DNA of 64,000 nt from Siphonodentalium dalli (taxonomy: Eukaryota > Mollusca > Scaphopoda > Gadilida > Siphonodentaliidae), in the NCBI GenBank assembly GCA_032622095.1, contig CP136064.1:194959948-195023947 (forward strand), written 5' to 3'. Numbering within the stretch: position 1 is the first letter of the stretch; every line of letters starts with the position of its first letter. The notes beneath the pieces are model-generated. The model searched no databases, was not told where the DNA came from, and saw only the letters and a program-made list of their open reading frames with translations. Shown piece after piece: positions 1 through 11,884 of this stretch. A program made the translations under genes and the position numbers.

Positions 1-180
1 ACAGTGATAGAGATGCACACTGGGAACAATAGTTGGGATCCGCACGTTGCATTATGCACTCATCATCCACCGAGGACATAAATTTTGACCAAAATTGATA
101 TTGACTCATATATGAGATGGTAGTATATTATTTAGATACATATGATATGTGCATACATGAAAGTCAATATCTGAGAAGGT

Positions 181-214
<34 letters not shown>

Positions 215-215
<1 letters not shown>

Positions 216-345
216 ATATCTATATTTGCGAATGTCTGTCTGTCTGTCTGTCTGTGTTCTATATAAATTCACAGGGGACCATCTAGATGATGCCAAAGGG
301 GTCTACTAGGGGTAGCTTTTTACGAGAAAGATAATGGTCGGGGTT
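215..345. repeat. Left copy of a ~130-bp direct duplication
   Basis: A GTCT microsatellite (about 236-256) is followed by a block reading 'gttctatataaattcacagggg', a match-the-host 'gatgatgcca' stretch and 'agctttttacgagaaagataatgg'. The same order of blocks recurs at about 1590-1720. The duplication flanks the tandem array, so the element may be built from two partial copies of a longer unit. Confidence 0.6.
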
Positions 346-349
346 AGAA

Positions 350-1560
350 TTTTCTAAAGTGACGCCGTTGTTGGCAGGGGCAGAAAAGGGGGAGGGGCAG
401 AACAAAAATTGTCGCCGATTGCCACCAAACTTATATATAATAATTCCCATAATATGAGGAATCTAATGGCGTGGTTTAAATATGGCAAAAGTCGCGCCGT
501 TCGCGTCATGGGTGCCCGGAAGGGGGGTAGGCAGATTTTGTTTCTGTCGCCGATTGCCACGAAACTTACATATAATCATCCCCATGATATGAAGAATCCA
601 ACGGTGTGGTTTAAATATGTCAAAAGTGGCGTCATTTGAGTCAGGGATGAACAGAAGGGGAGAGGGGCACCAAAATTGATAAAACTAATTTTAGCGCCGA
701 TTTCCACCAAATTGATATATATTCTTCTTCATGATACAATGAATCTAATTGTGCGATTTAACAACGCCAAATTGTTCTTTTTGGATGAGATATTGGGAGG
801 GTGGGCACTAAATTTGATAATAAGTCGCCGATTGCCACCACACTTATACAAAATCATCCCCATGGTATGAAGAGTCTAATTGTGTGGTTTTTATCTGTCA
901 AATGTGGCCTCATTGGAGTCAGGGTTGCATTGAAAGGGACAGGGGCACCAAAATTGATGCAAAAATATTTTTAGCGCAAATTTCCACCAAATTGATACAC
1001 GTTCTTATCCTTCTTATCCATGATACGATGAATCTAATCGTGATTTAAAGACGCCATAGTGGTGCTGTTTGGGTGAGAGATGGAGAGGGGATGGATTGGC
1101 ACCAAATTTTATATAAAAAATTGTTTAGTTGCCGATTATCACTAAACTTATAAACAATCATCTCCATGATATCAGGAGTGTAATCGTGTGGTTTAAGGAT
1201 GTCACAAGTTGGTCCATTCGAGTCAGTGGTATATAGAGATGAGAGGGACACAACAAATTATATTTATATGTTTAGTGCCGATTTCCATCATATTGATACA
1301 TATCCTTCTCCGTGATACGAGGAATCTTATCGTGTGATTTAGATACACCAAATTGGTGCCCTATGGGTGAGAGATATGGGGACCTTAAATTTTATACGAA
1401 TTTGTATACTCGCCAATTTTCACCAATTTCATATATATGCATCTCTAATCGCTAATGAGTCTTAGTGTGTGTAGCTCGAGTCCGAAATAGGGACGGGAGG
1501 GTCACCAAAACTGATACAAACTATTTTTAGTACCAATTACCATCAAATTCAGACACGTTC
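350..1560. repeat. Diverged tandem array, ~140-bp units
   Basis: About nine units share the core 'gccgattgccaccaaacttatat'-like phrase, near 415, 552, 697, 827, 975, 1130, 1278, 1414 and 1536, with a further copy near 1780. Spacing is mostly 120-155 bp. Each unit continues with a shared 'ccatgatatgaggaatctaat' block and a 'gtgtggtttaaatatg' block. Short ORFs here are by-products of the repeat. Internal arrays of this kind are known from Helitron-like elements of molluscs; the link here is inference. Confidence 0.75.
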
Positions 1561-1589
1561 TTCTCAAATGATACAAGAAATAAAATCGT

Positions 1590-1720
1590 GCTGTCTGTCT
1601 GTCTTTTTGTCTGTCTGTGTGCATTCGATATAACTTCACCCGGTACAATCGAGATGGCACCAAGGCGTTCTAAGAGGGGTAACTTTTTACAAGGAAGATA
1701 ATGGTGCAGGTTGAAATTTT
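1590..1720. repeat. Right copy of the ~130-bp direct duplication
   Basis: CTGT-rich microsatellite followed by 'cgatataacttcacccgg', 'gagatggcaccaagg' and 'aactttttacaaggaagat', matching 215-345 in order and spacing. Confidence 0.6.
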
Positions 1721-3127
1721 CTAAAGTGACGCTGTTGGTGGGAGGGGAAATTTAAAAAATATGGTGAAATAGTTTTGTCGCTGATTTCCACCAAACGAAT
1801 ACATAATCACTTTCGCAATATGGCGTTAAATCACATTTGGTGTCGTTTGCTTACGGATGGCGAGCGGATATGCACTATCATTGGTAAGATTGCTATTCGC
1901 CAATATCCACATATAAGTTATATACAGTCACCAGGCCATCTCCATATCATTTTAAGTAGTTGGGCGTTCACATTTCACAATCCCGACATATGGTGACCCA
2001 CATAAGTCATTTGAACAATTATATCTTCTTAACAGTCATATTTATATGGGAATGACAATCAAGGCATTCACACAATGAGCTAGCAAAAAGAGATAACTAG
2101 AAGAAGCATTAAACGTATATTTATCATTCTATTGAAGAGATACATTATATTCGTGCAAACTGAGAGACCTCGAACCGTCAGAGGATTGCATATATATAAT
2201 AACAAAATTGAGTCTGTTCCATACAATACAGTTTCCACAAAAAGTTACAATTTGTCAAGAGATATGGAGGACTGTTCAAAAATAGTGGTAACAGTGTTCA
2301 TGCAGTCAAATATAGTTTCTTCTGATATACAAGAAAATGCAGTTAGTAACACAAGACTTTTCAGGATCCTACCAATACTGACACCTGACAAGGGTTTTAG
2401 AACTGACTCATCGACTGACATAAACTCAAAATCTCGCTCTGTGCCTGGCACATGTAGCTGATATATGTGCGCAGCAACATTTCGTTTAAACTAAGAATAT
2501 TTAGTCAATATATAGCACATGGAAATTTATTTGAAACATCTGTATCTTCATGGAGATATGATAGCCAGGTGTCCTCGAGATCTTAGTCCAACCCACTAGA
2601 TTGATTGATACATCTCAATATGTAAAACCAAATTATCATCTTTTATCGAATTAATGTGTTTATGATGTTCATGTATCATATTATAACGTCTAATGTATAT
2701 GCAGTTGTAAATAAATAAATACTTCATTATTGGTGGAACGGATTAATGGCGATAAACACAATGACAATTGACAAGGTGATCCACTACTTATATTCCATGA
2801 CGGTAATAACCATATTTTGTGATTCTATTTGAATACATGTATACAATTTATGAGAAAACATATAACACTTTAAGCAAGAGCATTCTCTATTCCCAACAAA
2901 TATCCACAGCATACATTAACCTGTGCAACGCCGGGTAACCCTGCTAGTATATATATATATATATATATTGATTCAATTGTGTTGTACGTGTACTAGTAGT
3001 TCTCGCATACATGTATATGCTAATTTGCATTGTAAATTATTGTTTAAGTGGACATACCTTAGTGATGTTGTTTTTTGTTTATGAATTTGATACTGATGTC
3101 TTTCCCCTTTCTATCCTTCCTTTTCAG

Positions 3128-3415
3128 GAGATAGTGTTACCCACATCTTCTGGCCAAAGTGACCGGTGGTCCAGATGACTCCACTGGCCTTTGGCTCCAC
3201 CCTCTTCATCCAAAGACTCAGTATGAATTTCTGGCGGCCGATGGCATGGCGGTGAAACAACATCACTGAGGCGTCTTCCAGGAATATATGGTGTGGATGG
3301 TATGTGTATGAATGAGGTATGAGAGGAGAGTGCTTGGATTATTTATTTATTTGTTCATAAACCAAATCATTGTGAACATTATCCTGCAAAATAAATTATT
3401 TTGATGCCAAAATGG
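3128..3415 (+). other. Possible terminal exon plus 3' UTR of an unidentified gene
   Basis: A good 3' splice site (pyrimidine-rich tract ending TTCCTTTTCAG at 3127) precedes a short open stretch that reads 16 codons (EIVLPTSSGQSDRWSR) and then TGA at 3176-3178. A canonical AATAAA lies at 3390-3395, about 210 bases after the stop, which suits a short last exon. No upstream exon is recognisable in the window and the reading frame entering the exon is unknown. The peptide is not one I recognise. This may be chance; low confidence. Confidence 0.22.
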
Positions 3416-3469
3416 TGCCTTGTCCCTTCTCTTTGTGTCCTGCCTTAAAAGTCGGGCCAGGGTAATTCA

Positions 3470-3780
3470 ATTTTTTTTTTAGATTGAACTTTGATCTGCT
3501 GTTCAACAACAAAAAATAGTAGTTTTTTTTTTTTTAATTAAAAAAAAAATTAATATTTTTTTTCTAAGTTTTTAATTTTCGTTTTAGATTTTTAGATCGA
3601 AATCTTTTAAAGTTTGTTTTATGTTATTTAAAAAAAAAATATTTAATTTTTTAATTTTGTTTTAATTTAATTTTAATTTTTAATTTTAGATTTTTAGATC
3701 GAAACATCTTGCATTAAAAATTTAAAATTTTGAAAATAAAATAAAAAAAACATTTGTTCAAAAATTTTAATTTAAAAAAT
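3470..3780. repeat. A/T homopolymer-rich low-complexity tract
   Basis: Alternating poly-T and poly-A runs with repeated 'tttttagatcgaaa' blocks (near 3588 and 3693) make the strands largely self-complementary. No gene is seen. The stretch 3780-4830 beyond it holds nothing I can assign. Confidence 0.7.
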
Positions 3781-4834
3781 AAGGCCGTTAAAACATCTGC
3801 CGGTGTACCCCGAGCCACCACACCAAATTTGGTTGAAATCGATCAAGGGCTGTGGAAGAAAAATTGCAAATAGTCCAGAACAGACAGATAACTGAACTCT
3901 TTAATATATCTAAACTAGAGAACAAATTGAAAGGGATAATTTAATATCAGTCAATCGGTTAATATGTTTCTATGGAATGGGTTAATTTTAATCCCAAATC
4001 CATACAAGCGAAAAGTGGATCACCATCAACCTGGCCATAGAATAGGAGAATGATCAAATGAGAAACATCAGAAGACAATATTATGTGTGGATAGGGTTAA
4101 TCATTTTCAATGACATCATATGATGGAACTAAGGAATGTGCGGATTAATATTTTTCTAAGATAAGACAAGTGTCTGTAAACAACAACTATATGTAAACAA
4201 CAATGGCTGTAAATCATCCCTACAAATGAACAATGGGAATATTCCAATTAATTCTTTTAGAATATGTGTCTTATAGAGTGTACATTAACTAATGTCATGA
4301 ACCTGTTTCAACAAAGAGGTTAACTTAATATTGCACTGAAAACAGAACTGGACCAAAGAGTCATCAATCACAGTATGATAAACATGTTCTGCCAGTGGCC
4401 ACTGTTCATAATCGGCATGTACTATCTCACTAGTGCCCATAGCTATAAATAACTCATTCCAATAATACACATTGCGATATTTTCTCTTCAAATTCACAAT
4501 GGCAAACAGGTAGTAATTACTTTTATTACATATCTATCAACGTAATTCGCATGATAGCACGATGTTCCAGGCGTGTGATAATTCTCAGAATCGCACTAGT
4601 GCAATCTGTCGACGGAACTATTTCATGCAGTGTTGTTAGACTGGCTTTCGCCGTTACTATAGTTTTACTTTTTCGACTTTTCAACGCAAGGACGACAACC
4701 CACTTGCCGAAATCGCAGCGCGCTGATTGAGTTATATTTTGGAAAATCTGGGAAAACCCAATTAACACCTTTGCGCGGGTCAAGATGGGTCAACTTCACT
4801 CGCGGATAGAAGGGCTCCCTGTCTGATTGTTGCG

Positions 4835-5269
4835 TTAACCTTAAAATGCCGTTAAAACTCAATTAAATTCACAATTTCTGTACCGGAGATTGACGACTGT
4901 GAGTCAACTTACTATAATACGAAGATATGTTATAAAAATAGAACCGCATGAGTGTCTGAATTTTGACGAAATTATCGAACTCGATTTGTTGGCGGAACGC
5001 GATACCTCTCGTGCGGGACTGCGTCCCGAACTCGAGGTATCGCTCCGCCAACAAATCTCGTGCGATAATTTCGTCAAAATTCAGACACTCATGCGGTTCT
5101 ATCTATGAATCATAAAAGACCATAACTCGTTAAAATATATCGGATCAAACTCATATTCTAGCTCGATCTGTATTTAGGGGTGAGAAATTTGGTGTCGATC
5201 AGGTGAAAAATGTTTGAGTCATAGCAGCTTGCGTGAATTCTAAGTAAAAACAAGAGTGAAAAGGGTTAA
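4835..5269. mobile_element. Possible TTAA-flanked foldback element
   Basis: TTAACC at 4835 and GGGTTAA ending at 5269 could be the ends of a TTAA-target element of the kind found elsewhere in this window. The interior carries a long palindrome (4938-5102). The right ~115 bp is shared with the 50.6-kb repeat, so the right end is part of a wider repeat family. The boundaries are tentative. Confidence 0.35.
4938..5102. repeat. 165-bp inverted repeat with long perfect arms
   Basis: The outer 40 or so bases on each side (starting ATAGAACCGCATGAGTG and ending CACTCATGCGGTTCTAT) are exact reverse complements. The inner arms continue with few mismatches (CTCGATTTGTTGGCGGAACG against its complement) to a centre near 5020. 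RNA from either strand would fold into a long hairpin. Confidence 0.9.
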
Positions 5270-5780
5270 TTAAACAACCGATAACCATACAGATGAAGAA
5301 CGAGCTAAGAAAAACCTGGGAGAGAAATATGAGGCAGATCAGAAGAAATATGTTCAACTTATTGCATCGGATAGTATGTGTGTGAAAGGTTGATTATTTT
5401 CTAAACCGATCAACCAATCAATACTAAATACTATAGGCCTACAGCTGATGGTGTGTCATAATAAACTTACATATCATAATAAACTTACATATAAAATATG
5501 AACACAATCAGACAAAAAATACACAGGTTATAATAGCATCGGATAGCACATGCCCAATTGTGGATGCAAAGTGTTAATAACTTCTAATCCAATCAACCGA
5601 TCGATACCAAAAACTATAGGCCTACAGGTGAGGGTGTGTCATCATAAACATGTACGTATATTTGAGTAATCGAGTCGGATAGCAAGTGTCTACGGACGGA
5701 CGGACGGACGGACTGACGAATGACGGATGGTTGATAAGGCGTCAGCAGTATGTGTACCATGCATGGTATGGGTACACATA
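5140..5780. repeat. Dispersed repeat R1, copy 1
   Basis: Collinear with 50620-51269: shared blocks include 'cgatctgtatttaggggt', 'gtgtcgatcaggtgaaaaatg', 'aaccgatcaaccaatc', a GGAC/CAGA microsatellite and the terminal 'catggtatgggtacacata'. Inside, a ~195-bp unit is present twice (near 5400 and 5595). No coding potential is seen. Confidence 0.85.
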
Positions 5781-6104
5781 ACAAAAATGACGAAAATAAT
5801 AAAAATAAAAATCATTTAATCACGGAACGACACGAGTCTGCTTGACTGTAACGTTGGTAATTCCCGTGATGCTATATATATACGCCATGGTTTACCGGGC
5901 TTTTACCAGATGTATACATGTGGAGATGTCCGTTTATTTTTAAAACGAACACTAATTATATAATTCTGGATCCTTCGACCGTTTACCTCTAAGTCTAAGG
6001 CTATCAGTGTGCGGTACGGAGAGTTACGAGGTTTGTCGAATGTAAAACTATGTGGATCTTTAAGTGGCATCAAAAATGAAAAAGGAAAATGTAATAAGTA
6101 GGAT

Positions 6105-6235
6105 ACATCAGACACGTTCGCATTTCGGGAGCGGGTCGATTCGGTCCAGGGCTCTTTCGGTCTTGGACTTTTCGGTCCAGGGCTCTTTCGGCCGGGCTTG
6201 TTCGGCCGGGCTTGTTCGGCCCCTATTCAATTCGG
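6105..6235 (+). repeat. Left arm of a 5-kb-spaced inverted repeat (TTCGGNCC motif)
   Basis: Contains GGTCGATTCGGTCCAGGGCT and repeated 'ttcggccgggcttgttcgg' units. The reverse complement of 10995-11100 carries the same two blocks in the same order. It could mark the ends of a decayed large DNA transposon, but no matching outer ends or transposase were found between the arms. Confidence 0.6.
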
Positions 6236-6609
6236 GTAATTATGTAGTGTGGGTGTTAATTGGACGGCATGTTAATTGCCTTTGATTTGGGACCGGTCTT
6301 TTGATGACAATGGAGATTATGTTTGTAATTAACAATATTCAAATTCCCGTCCTTTTTACCCTGTAGCTGTCTGTATTGACACTCGGGGTAACATTTTTTT
6401 GGAGGAAAAGATTTTTTATAAAAGCCATAGGCTCATGGCTTGTTATCTAGTCCTCATTTGAACTATGTTTTTTTTCTCAATATGTATAATTGTCAATGTG
6501 ATGTTCTGTTTTTTTTCTTCAAATAAATATTGTTTACACTAATACCGGTACTCGTAAACTGTATCGTCGGCTCATTGTTAATAAAATTGAAGAACTAATG
6601 GGATATGGT

Positions 6610-7143
6610 CAGGGATGTGGCTAGAGGGGGGTGTGTGGGGGGGTGTCTCACCCCCAGCAGAGAGCTATATTTTCAATAGTTGGAAATTCCTAATTTCAGG
6701 TAAAAACAATTTATTGGGGAGAATTTATTGTTTTTCGACCAATATTTGCATATGTTCCTATTTTTGGTCAAAAATTTTGACAGAAATGGTCACCAGTTGA
6801 AAATATTGTCATACAATTGGTCAACATTGTCATTGGAATTGTCAGTTGAAAATTTTCCAACCTAAGTGGGGGGCCGGGGTGTCAGATTTGAAATTTCCAA
6901 CTCTAAGAAGACTTGAGGCAAGTCTAGATGTTAGGATTTTGCGATTTTCTTGTTCAGATTTCAAAATTTTCTCACACCGGGCCGAACAACCATGGTCGGC
7001 CCGGTGTTTCCTGGTCTGTTGTCGGTAGCTGTGTGCATTTGTCTGGAATTAGATCTGGATTCCGACTCAAGGGGGTGTGCAGTTGGAAATTCCCAAGGTG
7101 GACACCCCCCCCCCCAAGCGGAGACCCTCTAGCCACATCCCTA
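6610..7143. mobile_element. hAT-type non-autonomous element, 534 bp, TSD GATATGGT
   Basis: Terminal inverted repeats AGGGATGTGGCTAGAGGG (left) and CCCTCTAGCCACATCCCT (right) are flanked by a perfect 8-bp direct repeat GATATGGT at 6602-6609 and 7144-7151. Eight-base duplications with short TIRs are the signature of hAT transposons. Subterminal 'gttggaaattcc' blocks are also inverted. There is no transposase; the short ORFs inside are spurious. Interior stretches ('tgtgcatttgtctggaattaga', 'gggccgaaca') are shared with the 23.3-24.5 kb element. Confidence 0.88.
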
Positions 7144-7439
7144 GATATGGTGTTGGGGCATACACACTACCCTTAAATAGATGGAACAATGTTGTGATAG
7201 GCATGAACAAGCCTCACTTAAACAAACATGTTGTGATTGCACGAACAAGTCTCAACTCACCAACCGAGTGATTCTCAACACAGATCAATCACCGTTTTAT
7301 CTTGTCCAAACAAACATGCCGGAAGCCGTTCTGAGTGTAAAAAGGTAGATACATGTACCAATCTATATAGTAACATATATCTACAACTTTATTATCAACT
7401 TTCTCACAGACAAATCACAGGTATAGAATATTCACAACC

Positions 7440-7840
7440 CAAAGGGTTGTTTTACAGTAACATAAGCGACGCAAGTATAGTTGTGACGTCAGTAATTTCT
7501 ATACCCTATCAACATGAAAAAATTGTTTTTACATCCGGGCGATTCAGACCTATGGGGCCCATGGTGGCCGCCATGTTGGAATAGAATTGTCAAATTAATA
7601 AAACGAATTTATTTTTCTTCTTCGACCAGCCTCTCTATAGCAACACTATTAAATTTGAAAAACAAAATCAACCTTATTCAAAATTAAATGCTTAATGTGG
7701 ATTTAGCTGACGCGGGCGCATAGCATTCGGCAAACCTCGCCAGATTCCGTACCGTTACAGTTAGAATATTACGTCCCCTGGCAGGCCATAGCAACGTTGG
7801 AAATGATGACGTAATTTCGTTACAAAATGGTGGCGCTCTC
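7440..7840. promoter_or_regulatory. Promoter-like motif cluster
   Basis: A perfect CRE palindrome TGACGTCA lies at 7484-7491, a YY1-like GGCCGCCATGTTGG at 7566-7579 (reverse complement CCAACATGGCGGCC), a half-CRE TGACGTAA at 7807-7814 and AAAATGGTGGC at 7824-7834. The stretch 7700-7960 is richer in CG than its surroundings. A 5' non-coding exon of NADSYN1 must exist upstream of 21864 (see that gene) and could start here, but this is speculation. The cluster could also be a repeat. Confidence 0.25.
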
Positions 7841-9944
7841 TTGTTTGAGAAATTTGAAATGGAATTGCTTGTTATTGTTATCGCTCGTATTTTAAATGTA
7901 CAACGGTATCACAGCACGTAAGCGTTGAGAACAAACGAGAAACCACAAGCGAAGATAGCACTACGAGCCAATTACTGAAATGACTTTAGAGTCAAAGCAG
8001 TCAAACGAAGAAGAAGAATAACAACAACATGTCAACAACAACAACTTGTTAAGTTGTTTTGAAGTTGAAGTGAACTGTGTTCAAAGTGAAAATCAGTCAG
8101 TCGGAAAGAAACTCAATGACGAATCTGTGACTGAAAAAAATATGAAAATGAAGGTCACTGGAATGGAATGTGGACTGGTCTGTGCAGACTGCTCACCACG
8201 GCGATTTGACTTGTTCTGTTATTGTTCAATTTTAAGTCTGTTTTCACCTGGACTGGTTGTTTAGTGGTTAGACTTAGAGTTTCAACTGCAAGCATCAAAT
8301 CGTTCAATCTACTAACTACTTCTCTAAATAGTAAATTTAATTGTTAATATCTAACACTGTCATGTCAAACCTCAACTTGGGTCAAGGAAATCAGAAAATG
8401 GACATTTTAGAGCTGACTGATTTACTATACACAGTATAGTTCAGTCATGAACCGTTGAACGTAGCGCGTAGCTGGAACTTGTGCCAGTTGTGGACGCAAT
8501 ACTAGTAATCGGTGAAAGCGTTCATGTGGCTTACTAATCTAATAATATTAGGATTGTATTAGTCAATTTAGTGATTACAGATTACTAAATTTAGTTATCA
8601 ACGACTTCATCAGCATCACACACTCACTGTGAATGTGACTCAGGTCAAAATACAATTCTAGCCATCTACAGTCAACAGACTCGACACACAGATGTAACAA
8701 ACATGTGAAGCCCAGTGAATTGGTGACTAACAAAGTGAGTCATTTATCTTCTTGTTGAGTGAAGGAAAAGAAGAACATCTCCCAATCCCACTTGGTCTCG
8801 GCACACTGCATAGTTCATGCAGTGACTGGTGAGAGGATATGCTTCCGGGCCAACTTTCCATCTGTGTGTATGAATTCTGTTTCCTGTGATGGACACATCA
8901 AGTTAAATTTAATAATTATAGTGCACGGTGATTAGTTTTAGCATTCTCACATATTAAATAATTCATGATTTTAACACTGTGTTCTCGATTTAAACCTTAA
9001 GCATAAAGCGGGAGCTTGATCAGCATGGCTAGCATATATATATTAACTAGTGGCTATTTGTGGAAAAATTATTAAATATAGCCCTGCGTACTTGCTATTG
9101 TCGACTTGACACATTGGGATTGGAATAAAATGTATGCTAAACATAATAATTCCAGGCCAACTTAGTTGAACTGTCACGACCTTCTAGTTATACATGTACA
9201 TGACTAATGTAGTAATGAGGCAACCATATAAATGTTTAATCTAGTAGCATTTTCTCAGACCATGCCATGAACATCTATGTATCTATGCCTGTCAAGAATA
9301 ATGCCATTCCTCCCGGGCAATTATTAAAATGTTCATATACTATCAGATGCCTATTAACCAATAGTGTCAGCATGTGTCGCATGATTAGTAATTTTAGATA
9401 AAATTCTCAACGATCATTAAGTTTTTTGGCAAAGAGACATATATAGAATTAAATTGTAATAGAATTAAATAGAATTAAATTTCCATCAATATTGTTAATT
9501 TCAGTCTAGGTCTCCGCTATCACTATTGTTGACCATCACAATGATTAGACATCTGAGAGTACGATAAAAGCTCACAAAAGTCACGAACAAGCATGCAATC
9601 TCGAGCTGGGACCACCCTTAATACTTGTTTCTTATCATCTACTTCACAGAAGGGGTCACCCCTAAGTAGTAACCATATAGGAAATGCACCAAACATATCA
9701 ATATTGCACAATGACATCAGTTTGTTTGATCTAAAATATTTATCCACTCCAGCCCCAAAACAAAAGTCATTTGGCAAATTATCTCATTCATTTTTGAAGT
9801 GCCTATCATCTACTGAAGTTGGATCCTACCACAGGCCATAACTTATGTCTCATTGAGTCATTGTGCCCCATCCACGTAACCCGTTTTCATAAAAATGTAT
9901 TCAGTATTATATGTAAATTTATCCAATAAAGATATTTTTTCCCT
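7841..9944. other. Non-coding stretch without recognised features
   Basis: Only short ORFs without family resemblance occur. One of 72 codons at 8046-8264 (TTG start) has two CxxC-like spacings, but no ATG, homologue or splice context supports it. Confidence 0.5.
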
Positions 9945-10391
9945 TAAAGGTCCTCAATCCGAATCAATAGTCCCCATATCATCAGATTCCAACAACAAGA
10001 AGATTTTTTGAAATGCCGCTTCAGTTGACAGAATCGATTAATTGCTCAAAAAAAACTGCAGTCAATTATAGCATAAAATTGACAAAACTTTATCAACTTT
10101 TTGCTCAACGAATATTGCTGATTTGTCAAACATCTGACACACACACAAAAAAACAGTTGATTTTAGAATTATCCATATTCATCTGCAATTTGGTCAGAAA
10201 AAGTATTCTCGTCTGCTGTTTACTGGCCAATGCTGGGCCACCTAAAATTAAAATGATAGATTTTAAAAATCGGTATCTGATCACTCTGAGCTTTGATTTT
10301 GTGGGTTCCTCGACTTGAATCAAATATTGTTCACCTCCGAAGTCAAGGAAATAATAATATGCGAGGGTTAATTCGGATTGAGTAGCTTTAA
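9945..10391. mobile_element. Short TIR element (CTCAATCCGAAT ends)
   Basis: The left end TTAAAGGTCCTCAATCCGAAT and the right end ATTCGGATTGAGTAGCTTTAA are imperfect reverse complements over about 24 bp. The right-hand subterminal part (10250-10370) reappears in inverted orientation at 32215-32335, with shared 'aacaatatttgatt', 'gaggaacccac' and 'ttttaaaatct' blocks, so this is a dispersed family. No clear target duplication was found. Confidence 0.5.
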
Positions 10392-10994
10392 AATTGCAAA
10401 AATTAAATTAAATAATTTTGCCTTGAAAATTGGTCGCTTGGCCAGATTCAACCTTCACCTGGTGATTGCATTTTGAAGAAATATAGTAAAATGTGCTATA
10501 TGGCTAATATCGCTTGACTGGCACCATGGATATTGGTCTGGAAATTAGAGAAATGTTAGAGGCAATATAATAACAAATCTTTTACCCATGTAATTATATT
10601 TTATTCATGCGCCCCCTAATAATCCTCAGTTCATTGAGGGTATGGGGTATACTGTAGATGTAGATGGAGTGACATGTCGCCGTCCTACGGTCCATATATA
10701 CGTACTGGCGTGATCGTATATATCGCAAGTTGGCCAGAAATACAGGCGCTCAGGCTATGAAACATACATTTATCATTTTATAGATGGACGTACGTGTTTT
10801 GGGTTGTCCATACGTACTGACGTAATCATATTAAATCAAATCATAAGATCAATATATATAATATAAACTAGAGCAATGCTACCGTTTTAAACACTTTAAT
10901 CAAAATATTAAACGCTTTATTATAATAATAAAATAACATACAAAAGAAAAATATATATAAACATCCAATAATCCTACTGATAAAAACATTTTTA

Positions 10995-11100
10995 GGTGAG
11001 ACTATTCGGCCCAAACCATGGGCCGAACAAGCCCGGTCGAACCAGCCCTGGACCGAATCGACCCCGACCCCGCATTTCCGGGTCATATTCGTGCAGTAGG
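10995..11100 (-). repeat. Right arm of the TTCGGNCC inverted repeat
   Basis: Carries GGGCCGAACAAGCCCGGTCG and AGCCCTGGACCGAATCGACC, the reverse complement of blocks at 6105-6235. Confidence 0.6.
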
Positions 11101-11212
11101 CTGCAGCTGTGTTTTATACGAACAGGACGCAGAAATGTACGGATCTAATAAATCGATAGATCGGGAGTGGAATAACACTGTATAACACAGATACAAAAAA
11201 TACATAATTACA

Positions 11213-11255
11213 TAACGATTCGAAGGTAAACAACATAACGATTCGAAGGTAAAAC
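11213..11255. repeat. Short tandem repeat ATAACGATTCGAAGGTAAA
   Basis: Two copies stand head to tail here and a third lies at about 11605-11624. It is a small satellite-like motif of unknown meaning. Confidence 0.7.
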
Positions 11256-11654
11256 AAAAAAGTCTTATTTTTGCAAGTGAGATGGTATCGAATTTGTGAA
11301 ACATGAATCATTTTGATTTCGGTATGATTAATATACTGTATGATTGTTCAGTTCCGCGACCAGTTTTAAGTCAGCCGAAACTTTAGTCCCGTAGCACGAA
11401 TACGGCCAGACTGTTATCGATCGATATTTACCAATATTGGCAATAAACCTGTTTCAACGCATATCGTAAAGTATATTTCTAAGAGGGTGAATGCGACAAT
11501 AATATCCTATAGTAGTCATCTGGTATTCTTGTGGTACCGCCCGTCTGTAGTCTAGAATAGTCTAGTGTAAGTGTAGGCAACGAAGGTAAATAATTTAATA
11601 AATAACGATTCGAAGGTAAACAAAAACTTGAAAAAGCACAGGAGTTTGTCAGAA

Positions 11655-11735
11655 TGAGAATGATAATAAATAATAATAATAATACATATATACAAATAAT
11701 AATAAATAGTAGTAATAATAAATAGTAATAAGAGT
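11655..11735. repeat. (AAT)n microsatellite
   Basis: Imperfect AAT/AATAG runs over about 80 bp. Confidence 0.85.
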
Positions 11736-11884
11736 ATAGGAATGAATCAAGGGGATTAGTGATTTGACCTACAAATGTTTATTTATAATTTTTTTGGCTC
11801 GAAAATAGGAAAGCCAAAAAGTTATCGATTGTAGCGATCTTCAGACAGATTGCCATTATAAATATTATACATCAATATGACCGC

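Larger units (their letters stand above)
182..2949 (+). mobile_element. Candidate non-autonomous Helitron-like element
   Basis: The right end at about 2926-2949 reads GCAACGCCGGGTAACCC then TGCTAGT. This is a GC-rich CCGGGT..ACCC terminus ending in CTAG followed by T, which fits the Helitron 3' pattern (short hairpin then CTRR, insertion between A and T). Both edges sit in TA dinucleotide runs (183-213 and 2949-2970), as expected if a Helitron landed inside a (TA)n tract; the 5' end would then lie near 182-214 and start TC. The body holds a tandem array (next entry) and no transposase or helicase ORF, so it would be non-autonomous. The 3' terminus is seen directly; the 5' boundary and the family assignment are inference. 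It could instead be a compound of simple repeats next to a Helitron remnant. Confidence 0.42.

Noticed and set aside
4526-4862. Two overlapping - strand frames near a GC-richer patch
   Set aside because: No domain or splice signals; adjacent to a foldback repeat.
7237-7584. 115-codon frame on the + strand
   Set aside because: No recognisable domain; overlaps repeat-like and promoter-like motifs.
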